From NCBI GenBank assembly GCA_002359055.1, contig DEQC01000001.1, positions 3,070 through 20,149 of the forward strand: a stretch of DNA of 17,080 nt, in the 5' to 3' direction. The position numbers were made by a program, and so were the translations under genes. Shown here piece after piece: positions 1 to 8,154 of this stretch (its first letter is position 1; every line of letters begins with the position of its first letter). The stretch comes from Flavobacteriales bacterium UBA3376. GTDB lineage: Bacteria > Bacteroidota > Bacteroidia > Flavobacteriales > Weeksellaceae. The notes under the pieces were generated by a model that worked only from the letters and a program-made list of their open reading frames with translations, searched no databases and was not told the origin of the DNA.

Positions 1-327
1 ACGCTCAAATCTGAAATCGATAGAATTTGGTCCAAAGGAAAATCGGTAATTTTCGATATCGATGTGGTTGGAGGAATTAATTTGAAAAAAAATTATCCAG
101 AAAATTCATTGTCGATTTTCATTATGCCACCTTCGATTGAAGAATTGGAAAATCGTTTGAGAAATCGTCAAACCGAATCTGAAGAAAAGGTAAAAATGCG
201 CATAGAAAAAGCCGAAAAAGAATTGATGATGGCAAAGAAATTCGATGTGATTTTATTGAATGATTCACTCGAAAAAAGCCAAAAAGAAATCGTAGATACA
301 GTGAAGCAATTCCTTGCTGAAAGTTAA
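1..327 (+). CDS. gmk: Guanylate kinase, C-terminal part (5' end outside window)
   Basis: This frame is open from the first base and encodes the last 108 residues before a TAA stop. Guanylate kinase phosphorylates GMP to GDP with ATP in the cytoplasm. Visible family features are the VIFDIDVVGG strand (LDID-type GMP-binding segment), the FIMPPSIEELENRL strand-helix, the RNRQTES lid segment with its arginines, and the closing helix with KAEKELM and FDVILLNDSLEKS. The family is about 190-205 residues long, so roughly the first 90, including the P-loop, lie upstream of the window. An internal ATG occurs at position 124, but the conserved VIFDIDVVGG motif before it shows that the reading frame continues from the left edge. 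No terminator is obvious in the 122 bases before the next gene. Confidence 0.93.
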   Translation, partial: TLKSEIDRIWSKGKSVIFDIDVVGGINLKKNYPENSLSIFIMPPSIEELENRLRNRQTESEEKVKMRIEKAEKELMMAKKFDVILLNDSLEKSQKEIVDTVKQFLAES

Positions 328-397
328 AAACCACTTTTTTAGAGAAATTTAATTCATTTAACAAATTGTTGAGATTTAATCTTAACATATGTCAATG

Positions 398-425
398 TTT
401 GGGCAAGGTATTTGCTATAATTTTG
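398..425 (+). promoter_or_regulatory. Bacteroidota-type promoter of the yceI-like gene
   Basis: A perfect TAnnTTTG -7 box (TAATTTTG, 418-425) follows a TTTG at 398-401 with a 16-nt spacer. This is slightly shorter than the usual spacing for a -33 TTTG. Transcription would begin near 431-433, leaving a leader of under 20 nt before the ATG at 450. The assignment is by consensus only. Confidence 0.6.
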
Positions 426-449
426 CCTTGTTAAAACAAAAATAATACA

Positions 450-1112
450 ATGAAAAAAGTAATTTTAAGTTTATCATTTATTGGTATGGCTTTTTTAGCT
501 TCATGTGGAGGTTCAGCTGAAACAGTTGAAGCAAATGATGCTCAAGAAGTAGCTACAGCATCTGAAAATGCTCAAGCTTATGCGATTAACGCTGATGAGA
601 GTTCAATTTCATGGAGAGGATTCAAAATTTTCCAAGATCCTACAAAACCTGAAACAGGCCATCATGGATTTATCAAATTCAAATCAGGAGAATTGACTTT
701 CAACGAAGGTGTTTTAGAAGCAGGTTCATTCATTGCTGATTTAACAACTTTAGAAAGTGTTGATTTGAACGATGATCCAGATAGCAAAGCTGATTTGGAT
801 GGACATTTAAAATCTGAAGACTTCTTATTTGTTGAAAGTTTCCCAGAAGCAAAATTTGAAATTTCTAATGTTAAGTATTTGGAAGAAGGAGACTTCAATA
901 CTGAGATTTCTGGTAACTTAGATTTTAGAGGTGTTCCTAAAAACATTACTTTCAAAGCAAACGTTAAAGAAGAAAATGGTGTGGTAAGCTTCAACACTGA
1001 AGAAATCATGATCAATCGTCAAGATTTTGGAATTGATTTCAGAGGAGGTGGAGATAGCATCATCAAAGATGAGGTAGCTTTGCAAGTTGAAGTTAAAGCA
1101 AATCAAGCATAA
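450..1112 (+). CDS. YceI-family periplasmic lipoprotein
   Basis: This is a 220-residue protein with a lipoprotein signal peptide: MKKVILSLS, a hydrophobic stretch and the lipobox LASC, with Cys19 as the lipidated residue. An acidic linker follows, then a YceI-like domain from about residue 44 to the end. Recognisable YceI features are the SSISWRGFK first strand, the GHHGFIKFKSGELTF strand pair, the SADLDGHLKSEDFLFVESFPEAKFEI-type segment (around residues 111-138) and the RQDFGIDFRGG end. YceI domains are lipocalin-like beta barrels that bind polyisoprenoid or other lipids; the physiological role is not known. No acidic run directly follows the Cys, so surface export is not indicated and periplasmic-facing anchoring is likelier. 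It has its own promoter and terminator, so it appears monocistronic. Function beyond lipid binding cannot be assigned. Confidence 0.9.
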   Translation: MKKVILSLSFIGMAFLASCGGSAETVEANDAQEVATASENAQAYAINADESSISWRGFKIFQDPTKPETGHHGFIKFKSGELTFNEGVLEAGSFIADLTTLESVDLNDDPDSKADLDGHLKSEDFLFVESFPEAKFEISNVKYLEEGDFNTEISGNLDFRGVPKNITFKANVKEENGVVSFNTEEIMINRQDFGIDFRGGGDSIIKDEVALQVEVKANQA

Positions 1113-1154
1113 TAACATCAATATCGTTTAGATACACGATTTATTCATAAATAA

Positions 1155-1190
1155 AACAGCACAGATTTAATATTTGTGCTGTTTTTTTTT
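1155..1190 (+). terminator. Intrinsic terminator after the yceI-like gene
   Basis: AACAGCACA (1155-1163) pairs perfectly with TGTGCTGTT (1175-1183). The stem can be extended inward by G-U, A-U and U-A pairs, and it is followed by nine T residues (1182-1190). It lies 43 nt after the yceI stop. It also overlaps the apparent beginning of the headless T9SS reading frame, so transcripts from yceI would end there. Confidence 0.9.
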
Positions 1191-1865
1191 GTCTTATTTA
1201 CTTTTGATGATTTTACAACTTTCCCAGAACAATGTTGGTCGGCAAGTGTAGATAATGCAATTATGGCAAGTATTGTAGGCGAAGATGATAAAGCACTTCA
1301 AGTGTATAGCTTCTTCTCAACTGATGATATTTATATCGTTTCTCCTCCAGTTTCAACCATCAATGGACAATATGTTTTAATTTTTGATGTGGAAGCATTT
1401 AACGATGATGCGATGATTCAAATCGGTTCTTTGTCAGATCCTACAGATTATTCTGATTTCTCAGCTGTTGCAGATCCTTTTGTTCCTCAAGCAGGTGAAA
1501 CTTATACATCAGATGCTTTGCCAGCAATAGATGGACACAAATATGTTGCGATTCGATTCATTCCAAACTCTGCTCACAGAAGCATTACCATTGACAATGT
1601 TGAATGGAACACTTCATTGAACACAGTTGAAATCGATAAAAATCATGTGAAATTATATCCAAACCCAACCCAAGATATCGTAAATATCAATACTGATTTA
1701 GACTTAGAAAAAGTTGAGGTTTACAATACTTTAGGTCAAAACGTTTTTGTTGGGAAAGTTATAAATAATACCATCGACCTAAGCACACAACCAAAAGGTG
1801 TTTATATTGTTAGAATACAAACAACCGATGGACAAACAATGAGTTATAAGCTTATTAAAAAATAA
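1176..1865 (+). pseudogene. 5'-truncated remnant of a T9SS-secreted protein (type A sorting domain)
   Basis: The open frame encodes about 225 residues of recognisable protein but no plausible beginning. The first possible start is a GTG inside the stem of the yceI terminator, and the frame is closed by TAA at 1152. The first ATG, at 1263, would remove conserved-looking sequence. The product starts abruptly with TFDDFTTFPEQCWSAS, which resembles the first strand of choice-of-anchor/cleaved-adhesin-type beta-sandwich modules. It continues through that module (to about residue 145) and ends in a clear T9SS C-terminal sorting domain: KLYPNPTQDIVNIN, VEVYNTLGQNVF, LSTQPKGVYIVRI and a Lys-rich end. 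The signal peptide and any upstream modules are missing, and no frame upstream restores them, even allowing an indel in the poly-T. I infer a deletion or recombination remnant between two terminators, probably not exported. A functional start I failed to see remains possible. Confidence 0.65.
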
Positions 1866-1884
1866 CTGACCTAACTCTTTTTTG

Positions 1885-1923
1885 AATCCACCTTGATACC
1901 AAAATCAAGGTGGATTTTTTTTT
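1885..1923 (+). terminator. Strong intrinsic terminator after the T9SS remnant
   Basis: A perfect 13-bp stem (1885-1897 with 1904-1916) encloses a 6-nt ACCAAA loop and is followed by a run of T residues to 1923. It lies 20 nt after the stop at 1865 and is the cleanest terminator in the window. Its presence implies that the remnant gene was once a transcription unit of its own. Confidence 0.92.
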
Positions 1924-2095
1924 AAATTTTTATTGAATTTCAACAAAAATCAGCCATTGAAAAGTCCATCATTCATTGCAAACATTAGCTCAACTGAAAT
2001 TCTCTAATCGATATTTTAACCAATTTTATTTTCAATAAGCTTCGCTTTATTTTATATTATCTTAACTTTAATGATTCAATTTAAATTAAGATAAA

Positions 2096-3313
2096 ATGAA
2101 AATTATAGGTCCATTTAAACAAATTCTTACTTTGTCCAATATTCCTTACAAAGGAGCAGTCAAAGACGAGCAATTGGAAATTTTAACCGATGCTGCTTTG
2201 GTTGTAAAAGATGGAAAAATTGAGGATGTAGGTGAATGGTCAACCATCAAAGAAAAATATCCCACCGCTCAAATCGAAGAAATAACCGATGATCGAGTAT
2301 TACTTCCAGGGTTCATCGATAGTCACACCCACATTTGTTTTGGAGGAAAACGTTCAAGGGATTTTGCGATGCGATTGAACGGTAAAACATATTTGGAAAT
2401 TGCCGAAAGTGGTGGTGGAATTTGGAGTACAGTTACAAATACTCGAAAAGATTCGATGGAAAAATTGAGCGAATCTGCATTGATGAGAGCCAATCGTTTG
2501 ATAGAGAATGGAGTGACTACCATAGAAGTCAAAAGTGGTTATGGCTTGAGTATAGAAGATGAATTGAAGATGTTGGAAGCCATACAAAAGTTGAAAAATT
2601 CTACCCGAGCAACCATAATTCCTACATTTTTAGGAGCTCATATGAAGCCAAGAGATTTTGAAGGAAGTGATGCTGAATATTTACAATTATTGGTCGATGA
2701 AGTATTTCCGATCATTCAAGAAAATGATTGGGCCAATCGAGTGGATATTTTCACCGAGCAAACTGCATTTAGTATAGAAGATAGCCGTGAATATTTACAG
2801 AAAGCCAAGGAATTAGGTTTTGAATTGACGGTTCATGCCGATCAATTCACCGCGGGTTCGAGTATTATGGCGGTAGAACTCGGAGCGGTTAGTGTGGATC
2901 ATTTGGAGTTTTCTGGCGAAAAAGAAATCAAAGCCATAGCTGATTCAAATACAGTTGCAGTTGCTTTACCAGGCGCGTCTATTGGTTTGGGTATGCAATT
3001 TACACCTGCAAGAAAATTATTGGATGCAGGAGCTTGTTTGGGTATAGCATCGGATTGGAATCCAGGTTCAGCTCCTATGGGCGATTTGTTGACACAAGCT
3101 TCTATTTTGGCTACTTATGAAAATTTATCCATGGCTGAAGTTTTGTCTGGAATTACATTTAGAGCAGCCAAAGCTTTGAATTTAATGGATAGAGGGAAAA
3201 TTGAGAAAGGACTTCAAGCAGATTTTGTTTCCTTTCCGACCGATGATTATAGAGACATTATCTATTATCAAGGACAATTAAAACCGAATCAAGTTTGGTT
3301 GGCTGGTGAATAA
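2096..3313 (+). CDS. hutI: Imidazolonepropionase
   Basis: This 405-residue cytoplasmic amidohydrolase hydrolyses 4-imidazolone-5-propanoate to N-formimidoyl-L-glutamate, the third step of histidine degradation. Length and motifs fit HutI. The metal-binding SHTH (His77, His79) sits in FIDSHTHICFGGKR. The substrate-site segment TTIEVKSGYGL spans 141-151, and GAHMKP carries His182. DIFTEQTAFS is the counterpart of the usual DVFCE segment, with Thr for Cys. VHADQF holds the His247 metal ligand, followed by SVDHLEF, ALPGAS, and ASDWNPGSAP with the catalytic Asp320. It is the first gene of the + strand run. A weak TAACTTTA -7-like box at 2063-2070 is the only promoter candidate, without a matching -33 element. 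No hutH, hutU or hutG is nearby, so the rest of the pathway must be elsewhere if it is present. Confidence 0.93.
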   Translation: MKIIGPFKQILTLSNIPYKGAVKDEQLEILTDAALVVKDGKIEDVGEWSTIKEKYPTAQIEEITDDRVLLPGFIDSHTHICFGGKRSRDFAMRLNGKTYLEIAESGGGIWSTVTNTRKDSMEKLSESALMRANRLIENGVTTIEVKSGYGLSIEDELKMLEAIQKLKNSTRATIIPTFLGAHMKPRDFEGSDAEYLQLLVDEVFPIIQENDWANRVDIFTEQTAFSIEDSREYLQKAKELGFELTVHADQFTAGSSIMAVELGAVSVDHLEFSGEKEIKAIADSNTVAVALPGASIGLGMQFTPARKLLDAGACLGIASDWNPGSAPMGDLLTQASILATYENLSMAEVLSGITFRAAKALNLMDRGKIEKGLQADFVSFPTDDYRDIIYYQGQLKPNQVWLAGE

Positions 3314-3371
3314 ATTGGAATAATTATGGCTTGCGTATGGTGGAAAGGAATTAATTAAAATTCAAAATAAC

Positions 3372-5006
3372 ATGAAAAAGTCTATAAAATTAATTTTTAT
3401 GGCATTGTTTATATCATGTTCTACACCATCGAAAACGGAGGTGGATTTATTGATCAAGAATGCTGTAATTTATAAAGTGGATGATGAATTCGCTACAGCT
3501 TCTGCTATGGCGATTAAAGACGGAAAAATAGTGGCGATCGGACATGGTGAAGATGTCATCAATAAATACACTTCCAAGCAAGTTTATGACGCAGAAGGAA
3601 AGACCATAATTCCAGGTTTTATTGATGCTCACGCTCATTTGTATTCACATGGTTTGAAAAAATTCAATGTCAATTTGGTGGGAAGTGAAAGTGTGGATGA
3701 AGTTTTGCAAAGAATTTTAGATTTTCACAAAGAAAATCCAACCAATTATATCCGTGGATATGGATGGGATCAAAACAAATGGAACAACAAAAATTTTCCT
3801 ACCAAAGAACTATTGGATTCGTTTTTTCCGAACATACCAGTTGTTTTGTCACGAATTGACGGACACGCTTTGTGGGTGAATTCTAATGCTTTGGACTTGG
3901 CTGAAATTAATTCATCTACCAAAATGTCTGGTGGTGAAGTAATTTTGTCAGATGGGGAACCTACAGGAATTTTGATCGATGCTCCTATGCAATTGGTTTA
4001 TGACGCTTTTCCAAAACCCGATCGAAGAACTGAAATTCGTGCTTTATTAGAAGCAGAAAAAGAAGTTTTCTCTTATGGATTAACCACAGTGGTTGATGCA
4101 GGATTGGATAGGGGAATAGTTGAATTGATCGATAGTTTACATCGGACAGGCGATTTGAAACTTAAGGTTTATGCTATGCTCAACAATACACCTGAAAATC
4201 GTAAACACTTTTTAGAAGTTGGAGTTTCTCAAACCCAGCGTTTGAACATTCGTTCATTCAAAGTTTTCACTGATGGAGCTTTGGGTTCAAGAGGTGCATT
4301 GATGAAAAAGGAATATTCCGATATGCCAGGTCATTATGGATTTTTGGTAACGCCTTTGGACAGTTTAGAATATTTAGCGAATTTATTGGCAACTACAGAT
4401 TTTCAAATGAATTCTCACGCCATAGGTGATTCTGCCAATTGTAGCATGTTGAGAATTTATAATTCAGCATTGAAAGATTTGGAAGATAAACGTTGGAGAA
4501 TTGAACACGCACAAGTCATTTCACCAGGTGATTTCGATTATTTTTCGGACAATATCATCCCTTCCGTTCAACCTACTCATGCGACCAGCGATATGTATTG
4601 GGCTGAAAATAGAATTGGTGCAGAACGAATGAAAGGCGCCTATGCTTATCAAACTTTGTTATCGAAATCAGGAAGAATAGCATTAGGAACAGATTTCCCA
4701 GTGGAAGCAATCAATCCTATGTACACTTTTTATTCGGCAGTTGTACGCAAAGATTTGCGTCAATATCCAGCCGATGGATTTTATAAAGAAGAAGCTTTAA
4801 GTCGAGAACAAGCTTTGAGAGGAATGACGATTTGGGCGGCTTATGCCAATTTTGAAGAAGAAGAAAAAGGAAGTTTAGAAGTTGGAAAATGGGCGGATTT
4901 TATAATATTGGATAAGGATTTAATGAAAGTGGACGATGATCAATTGCCTACAATCAAAGTTTTGAAGACTTATGTCAATGGAGAAAAAGTTTTTGATCGA
5001 AAATGA
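3372..5006 (+). CDS. YtcJ-like amidohydrolase (Amidohydro_3), lipoprotein
   Basis: This is a 544-residue metal-dependent hydrolase of the YtcJ/Amidohydro_3 family. The N-terminus is a short lipoprotein signal: KK, a hydrophobic core and lipobox LFISC with Cys16. The enzyme is therefore membrane-anchored outside the cytoplasm, and Ser-Thr-Pro follows the Cys. Family motifs appear in order: IPGFIDAHAHLYSHG (His87, His89), the YtcJ-typical RIDGHALWVNSNAL (161-174), SFKVFTDGALGSRGA (Lys297), NSHAIGDSAN (His349), WRIEHAQV (His379) and GTDFPVEAINP (Asp441). The closing KWADFIILDKDLM strand returns to the N-terminal beta sandwich. Substrates in this family are N-acyl or amide compounds and are largely unknown. 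It follows hutI by 58 nt with no terminator or convincing promoter between them, so cotranscription is likely, but a role in histidine breakdown is not implied. Confidence 0.87.
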   Translation: MKKSIKLIFMALFISCSTPSKTEVDLLIKNAVIYKVDDEFATASAMAIKDGKIVAIGHGEDVINKYTSKQVYDAEGKTIIPGFIDAHAHLYSHGLKKFNVNLVGSESVDEVLQRILDFHKENPTNYIRGYGWDQNKWNNKNFPTKELLDSFFPNIPVVLSRIDGHALWVNSNALDLAEINSSTKMSGGEVILSDGEPTGILIDAPMQLVYDAFPKPDRRTEIRALLEAEKEVFSYGLTTVVDAGLDRGIVELIDSLHRTGDLKLKVYAMLNNTPENRKHFLEVGVSQTQRLNIRSFKVFTDGALGSRGALMKKEYSDMPGHYGFLVTPLDSLEYLANLLATTDFQMNSHAIGDSANCSMLRIYNSALKDLEDKRWRIEHAQVISPGDFDYFSDNIIPSVQPTHATSDMYWAENRIGAERMKGAYAYQTLLSKSGRIALGTDFPVEAINPMYTFYSAVVRKDLRQYPADGFYKEEALSREQALRGMTIWAAYANFEEEEKGSLEVGKWADFIILDKDLMKVDDDQLPTIKVLKTYVNGEKVFDRK

Positions 5007-5084
5007 AGCAAAATGTATTCGTTTTCAAAAGCTGTTTTCAATGATATATTTTTTACGATATTTGTCTAACTAAAAACCATATCC

Positions 5085-6089
5085 ATGAGATTAGAAAAAG
5101 GGCAAACCTTAGGTGAATTTATAATTGAAAATCAAAAAGACTTCAAATATTCATCAGGTGAGCTGACAAGATTGTTGAGTTCCATTAAATTAGCTTCAAA
5201 AATTGTCAACCAAAAAGTCAATCAAGCCGGTTTAACTGATATTCTTGGGACTTTGGGCAAAGAAAATATTCAAGGAGAAACCCAACAAAAATTAGATGTA
5301 TTTGCCAATGAAGTGTTCATTCGAACGCTTTCACAACGCGAAGTTGTTTGTGGAATTGCTTCAGAAGAAAATGATGACTTCATTGAAATTCAAAGTTGTA
5401 TCAATTCTGAAATGAGCAAATATGTCGTATTGATAGATCCTTTGGATGGCTCTTCCAATATTGATGTAAACGTTTCTGTAGGAACTATTTTTTCGATTTA
5501 TAGACGAATTACTCCAGCGGGTACACCTGTACAATTGGAGGACTTTCTACAACCGGGCAATGCACAAGTTGCGGCGGGTTATGTTGTTTATGGAAGTTCG
5601 ACCATGTTGATTTTTACCACTGGTAATGGAGTGAATGGATTTACACTCAATCCATCGATAGGAACTTATTATTTGTCCCATCCCAATTTGAAAATTCCTG
5701 AAGAAGGAAATATTTATTCGATCAATGAAGGAAATTATGCGCACTTTCCACAAGGCGTGAAAGACTATTTGAAATATTGTCAAGCCGAAGAAGATGAAAG
5801 ACCTTATACATCTCGATACATAGGTTCATTGTGTGCGGATTTTCATAGAAATATGATCAAAGGAGGAATTTATATTTATCCGTCAGGAACAACTTCACCC
5901 AACGGGAAATTGAGATTGCTGTACGAATGTAATCCAATTGCATTTTTGACAGAACAAGCCGGAGGAAAAGCATCCGATGGTTTCAATCGAATTTTAGATA
6001 TACAACCCAAAGAATTGCATCAAAGAGTACCGTTTTTCTGTGGATCAAAAAAGATGGTCGAAAAAGCAGAAGAATTCATGAAAAATTAA
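5085..6089 (+). CDS. fbp: Class I fructose-1,6-bisphosphatase
   Basis: This 334-residue cytoplasmic enzyme hydrolyses fructose 1,6-bisphosphate to fructose 6-phosphate in gluconeogenesis. The length matches class I FBPases (about 330-340). Visible motifs are NIQGETQQKLD near residue 61, the metal-binding Glu pair in ASEENDD (Glu94, Glu95), and the hallmark VLIDPLDGSSNIDVNVSVGT with the metal-binding Asp118 and Asp121. Further on are GNGVNGFTLNP, the substrate-binding RYIGSLCADFHRN, the KLRLLYECNP active-site strand and EQAGGKASDG. The gene starts 78 nt after the amidohydrolase and ends at a terminator shared with the convergent operon. No strong promoter was found in the gap; the closest match is an imperfect GATATTTG near 5060, so it may be partly cotranscribed from upstream. 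Confidence 0.95.
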   Translation: MRLEKGQTLGEFIIENQKDFKYSSGELTRLLSSIKLASKIVNQKVNQAGLTDILGTLGKENIQGETQQKLDVFANEVFIRTLSQREVVCGIASEENDDFIEIQSCINSEMSKYVVLIDPLDGSSNIDVNVSVGTIFSIYRRITPAGTPVQLEDFLQPGNAQVAAGYVVYGSSTMLIFTTGNGVNGFTLNPSIGTYYLSHPNLKIPEEGNIYSINEGNYAHFPQGVKDYLKYCQAEEDERPYTSRYIGSLCADFHRNMIKGGIYIYPSGTTSPNGKLRLLYECNPIAFLTEQAGGKASDGFNRILDIQPKELHQRVPFFCGSKKMVEKAEEFMKN

Positions 6090-6094
6090 GACAG

Positions 6095-6124
6095 AAAAAA
6101 AGCCCGTTATTGAGACGGGCTTTT
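6095..6124. terminator. Bidirectional terminator between fbp and olsF-like gene
   Basis: A 10-bp perfect stem, AAAAGCCCGT (6098-6107) with ACGGGCTTTT (6115-6124), has a 7-nt loop. On the + strand it ends fbp only 8 nt after its stop, with a four-T tail. On the - strand the A-run 6095-6101 supplies seven T residues, a better tail, so it also terminates the converging lysC-olsF transcript. That gives the latter a 3' untranslated region of about 200 nt, in which I see only AT-rich sequence and a weak inverted repeat. Confidence 0.85.
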
Positions 6125-6312
6125 AATCTTAATTAACACATGAGAACAATTTATTTTACTAAATCTAATTAGTAATAAGCAATGAACGTGCCAAACTATT
6201 TCGAGCCAGCTTTTAATCCACTGAAATTTCTCATGTTTTACTGTTAAGTTTTAGTTAAGAAATGTTAATAATGCTGAATATCAAATGATTAAATAATTTT
6301 CTGTAAAATCAT

Positions 6313-8154
6313 TTAATTTTCTCCATTTTTGTTTTCATTTTCCAATTTTTTTATCAATTCTGCTTGGAATTCTTCCAAAACTGGCTTGACAGTTGACTCA
6401 GGTAAATCGCTAATTCTTATGTACATTAACCCATCAATTGCATCATTGAATTTAGGGTCAACATTGAAACCAATTAGCTTAGCATTTTGCTTGATGTACT
6501 TCTTAATTAAAACTGGAACTCTCAACATATTCGGTTCTAATTCATCGATCAATTTATCAAATTTGTTCAAATCCGCTTCTGCTGCATCAAAGAAAAATTC
6601 CTTGTCAGCATCTTTCAATCTTACTTTGAACTCATTTTTTGGCCTTACAAATTGTGCAACGTACGGATCATAATAGTGCGATTTCATAAATTCAATCATC
6701 AAAGATTTAGAAAAATCAGAAAATTGATTGCTTATACTGACACCACCGATAATGTATTTGTGCTCAGGATTTCTAAGTGTTACGTGTACAATTCCACGCC
6801 ACAACAAAAACAAAGGCATAGGTTTTTGCTGATATTCCTTCACTATAAACGCACGACCCATTTCTATACAACGACCGAAAAAGGGATGTAAATCAGCATC
6901 AATGTTGAAAAGCTCACTCAAATAAAATCCTTTGAATCCATATTTTTCATAAACTTCCTTGCCCAATGCCATTCGATAAGCTCCAACAATTTTTTGTTGC
7001 TCGTTGTCCCACAAAAATAAATGTCGATAATATAAATCGTATTGATCCAAATCCACTTCTCGATTTGTACCTTCTCCTACATCTCTGAAAGTAATTTCCC
7101 TCAATCGACCAAATTCTCTTAAAATATTTGGAATTTCCTCTGCTGAAGCAAAATAACATTCATAATTATTGTTCTTGAACAACAGTCCCTCTTCCTTTTT
7201 TCTTAGATTTTCTATGTCAAAAAGAATTAAATCCAAAGGTGTAGCATCTATGATTTCCTTCGGTTTTCTTTCCCTAACATTGATCGCTATCGAAGTCGGA
7301 ATCTTTAGATTATCGATCAGATAATTTCTTTTGTTCGAATAAAAAGTAGCCAACGAATAAGTTTTCTTTCTTAGAAAATATTTATAATCTTCGATATTTT
7401 TATATTCGTTTTGATGTTTAGGAAGTATAGGTTTTCCAATTCTAATTTTTATGGGTTTGGTCCTTGGTCTAACCAATTCTCTTGGCAATAAAGCAGTTCT
7501 CAAATCATCGTATCTTCCTGCCAATTGATAATACAGCGGACTATTTTTGGCATGAAAATACATTGGAATCACTGGAACATTCATTTTTTTAACTAATTTA
7601 ATGGCAGTTTCTTGCCATTCTCGATCAGAAATTTTCCCTTTTTCGTTTTTCAAAGAAACTTCACCTGCCGGAAAAATCCCTAAACAACCATCGTTTCTGA
7701 TGTGTTTGATGGCTTCTCGCATACCTGAAGTACTATCAAAAACTTCTTTACGCGTTTCGAATGGATTGACCGCAATGACCATAGGTTCCAAAGGTTTGAT
7801 TCTGTGCAACAAAAAGTTGCCCATCACTTTGAAATCAGGTCGAACTTGCCCGATGATGTGCATCATCAAAATTCCATCCAAGGCGCCCAAAGGATGATTG
7901 GCGACTATGATAAAAGGACCTGTCTTTGGAATTCTTTTTAAATCAACTTCATGTAATTCATATTGAATATCCAAGTCTTTTAGAACATAAGACAAGAAAT
8001 CTTGGGCATTCAAATGAATTCCTCCTGCATACAAACGGTTCAAATGATTGACTCCTGCAATCGATTTGAAAAACCAAGCGATTGGATAACCAAAAGGCCC
8101 GATTTTGTTAAGCCCAGAGGCTTTCAAAATATCTTTGGTGCTGATCAAAGCCAT
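6313..8154 (-). CDS. olsF: OlsF-like bifunctional aminolipid synthase (PlsC-type acyltransferase + GNAT/OlsB-type acyltransferase)
   Basis: This 613-residue protein contains two acyltransferase domains. Residues about 60-250 form a PlsC-like domain: ANHPLGALDG (86-94) is the catalytic His/Asp motif of the subgroup with five residues between His and Asp. FPAGEVS (161-167) and NVPVIPMYF are the further acyl-acceptor and substrate motifs. Residues about 332-510 form an OlsB/hemolysin-type N-acyltransferase domain: FGRLREITFRDVGEG, LFLWDNEQQKIVGAYRM, LSELFNI, IEMGRAFI, LWRGIV and GGVSIS. OlsF from Serratia proteamaculans and Flavobacterium johnsoniae makes ornithine lipids from an amino acid and two acyl-ACP chains. 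The same order of domains here supports that assignment, but the amino acid (ornithine, glycine, lysine or other) cannot be read from sequence. The start codon overlaps the aspartate kinase stop by one base (TAATG), so the two are translationally coupled. There is no signal peptide; it is probably a peripheral inner-membrane enzyme. Confidence 0.8.
   Translation of the reverse strand: MALISTKDILKASGLNKIGPFGYPIAWFFKSIAGVNHLNRLYAGGIHLNAQDFLSYVLKDLDIQYELHEVDLKRIPKTGPFIIVANHPLGALDGILMMHIIGQVRPDFKVMGNFLLHRIKPLEPMVIAVNPFETRKEVFDSTSGMREAIKHIRNDGCLGIFPAGEVSLKNEKGKISDREWQETAIKLVKKMNVPVIPMYFHAKNSPLYYQLAGRYDDLRTALLPRELVRPRTKPIKIRIGKPILPKHQNEYKNIEDYKYFLRKKTYSLATFYSNKRNYLIDNLKIPTSIAINVRERKPKEIIDATPLDLILFDIENLRKKEEGLLFKNNNYECYFASAEEIPNILREFGRLREITFRDVGEGTNREVDLDQYDLYYRHLFLWDNEQQKIVGAYRMALGKEVYEKYGFKGFYLSELFNIDADLHPFFGRCIEMGRAFIVKEYQQKPMPLFLLWRGIVHVTLRNPEHKYIIGGVSISNQFSDFSKSLMIEFMKSHYYDPYVAQFVRPKNEFKVRLKDADKEFFFDAAEADLNKFDKLIDELEPNMLRVPVLIKKYIKQNAKLIGFNVDPKFNDAIDGLMYIRISDLPESTVKPVLEEFQAELIKKLENENKNGEN

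Noticed and set aside
1182..1190. A possible sequencing indel in the nine-T run that might restore a start for the T9SS remnant.
   Set aside because: All three upstream frames hit stop codons within about 40 bases and contain no ATG, so an indel there would not provide a signal peptide.
3326..3358. A 10-codon frame with two adjacent Trp codons (MACVWWKGIN) between hutI and the amidohydrolase gene.
   Set aside because: There is no terminator or alternative hairpin after it, and neither neighbour is a tryptophan gene. A 10-codon frame with two UGG is not strong evidence alone.
6156..6175. Inverted repeat TTACTAA...TTAGTAA in the 3' gap between fbp and olsF.
   Set aside because: It is short, AT-only apart from one base per arm, with no T tail and outside any promoter region. 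Such repeats are expected by chance at this base composition.
6225..6243. A 14-nt identity (AATTTCTCATGTTT) shared with 13029-13042, both between genes.
   Set aside because: It is a single pair of short AT-rich matches without conserved flanking sequence or structure. Chance similarity is likely in 17 kb of low-GC DNA.
7601..7897. A 98-codon open frame opposite the olsF-like gene, plus similar frames opposite other genes.
   Set aside because: These are antisense shadows of well-supported genes, without promoters, family motifs or plausible composition.
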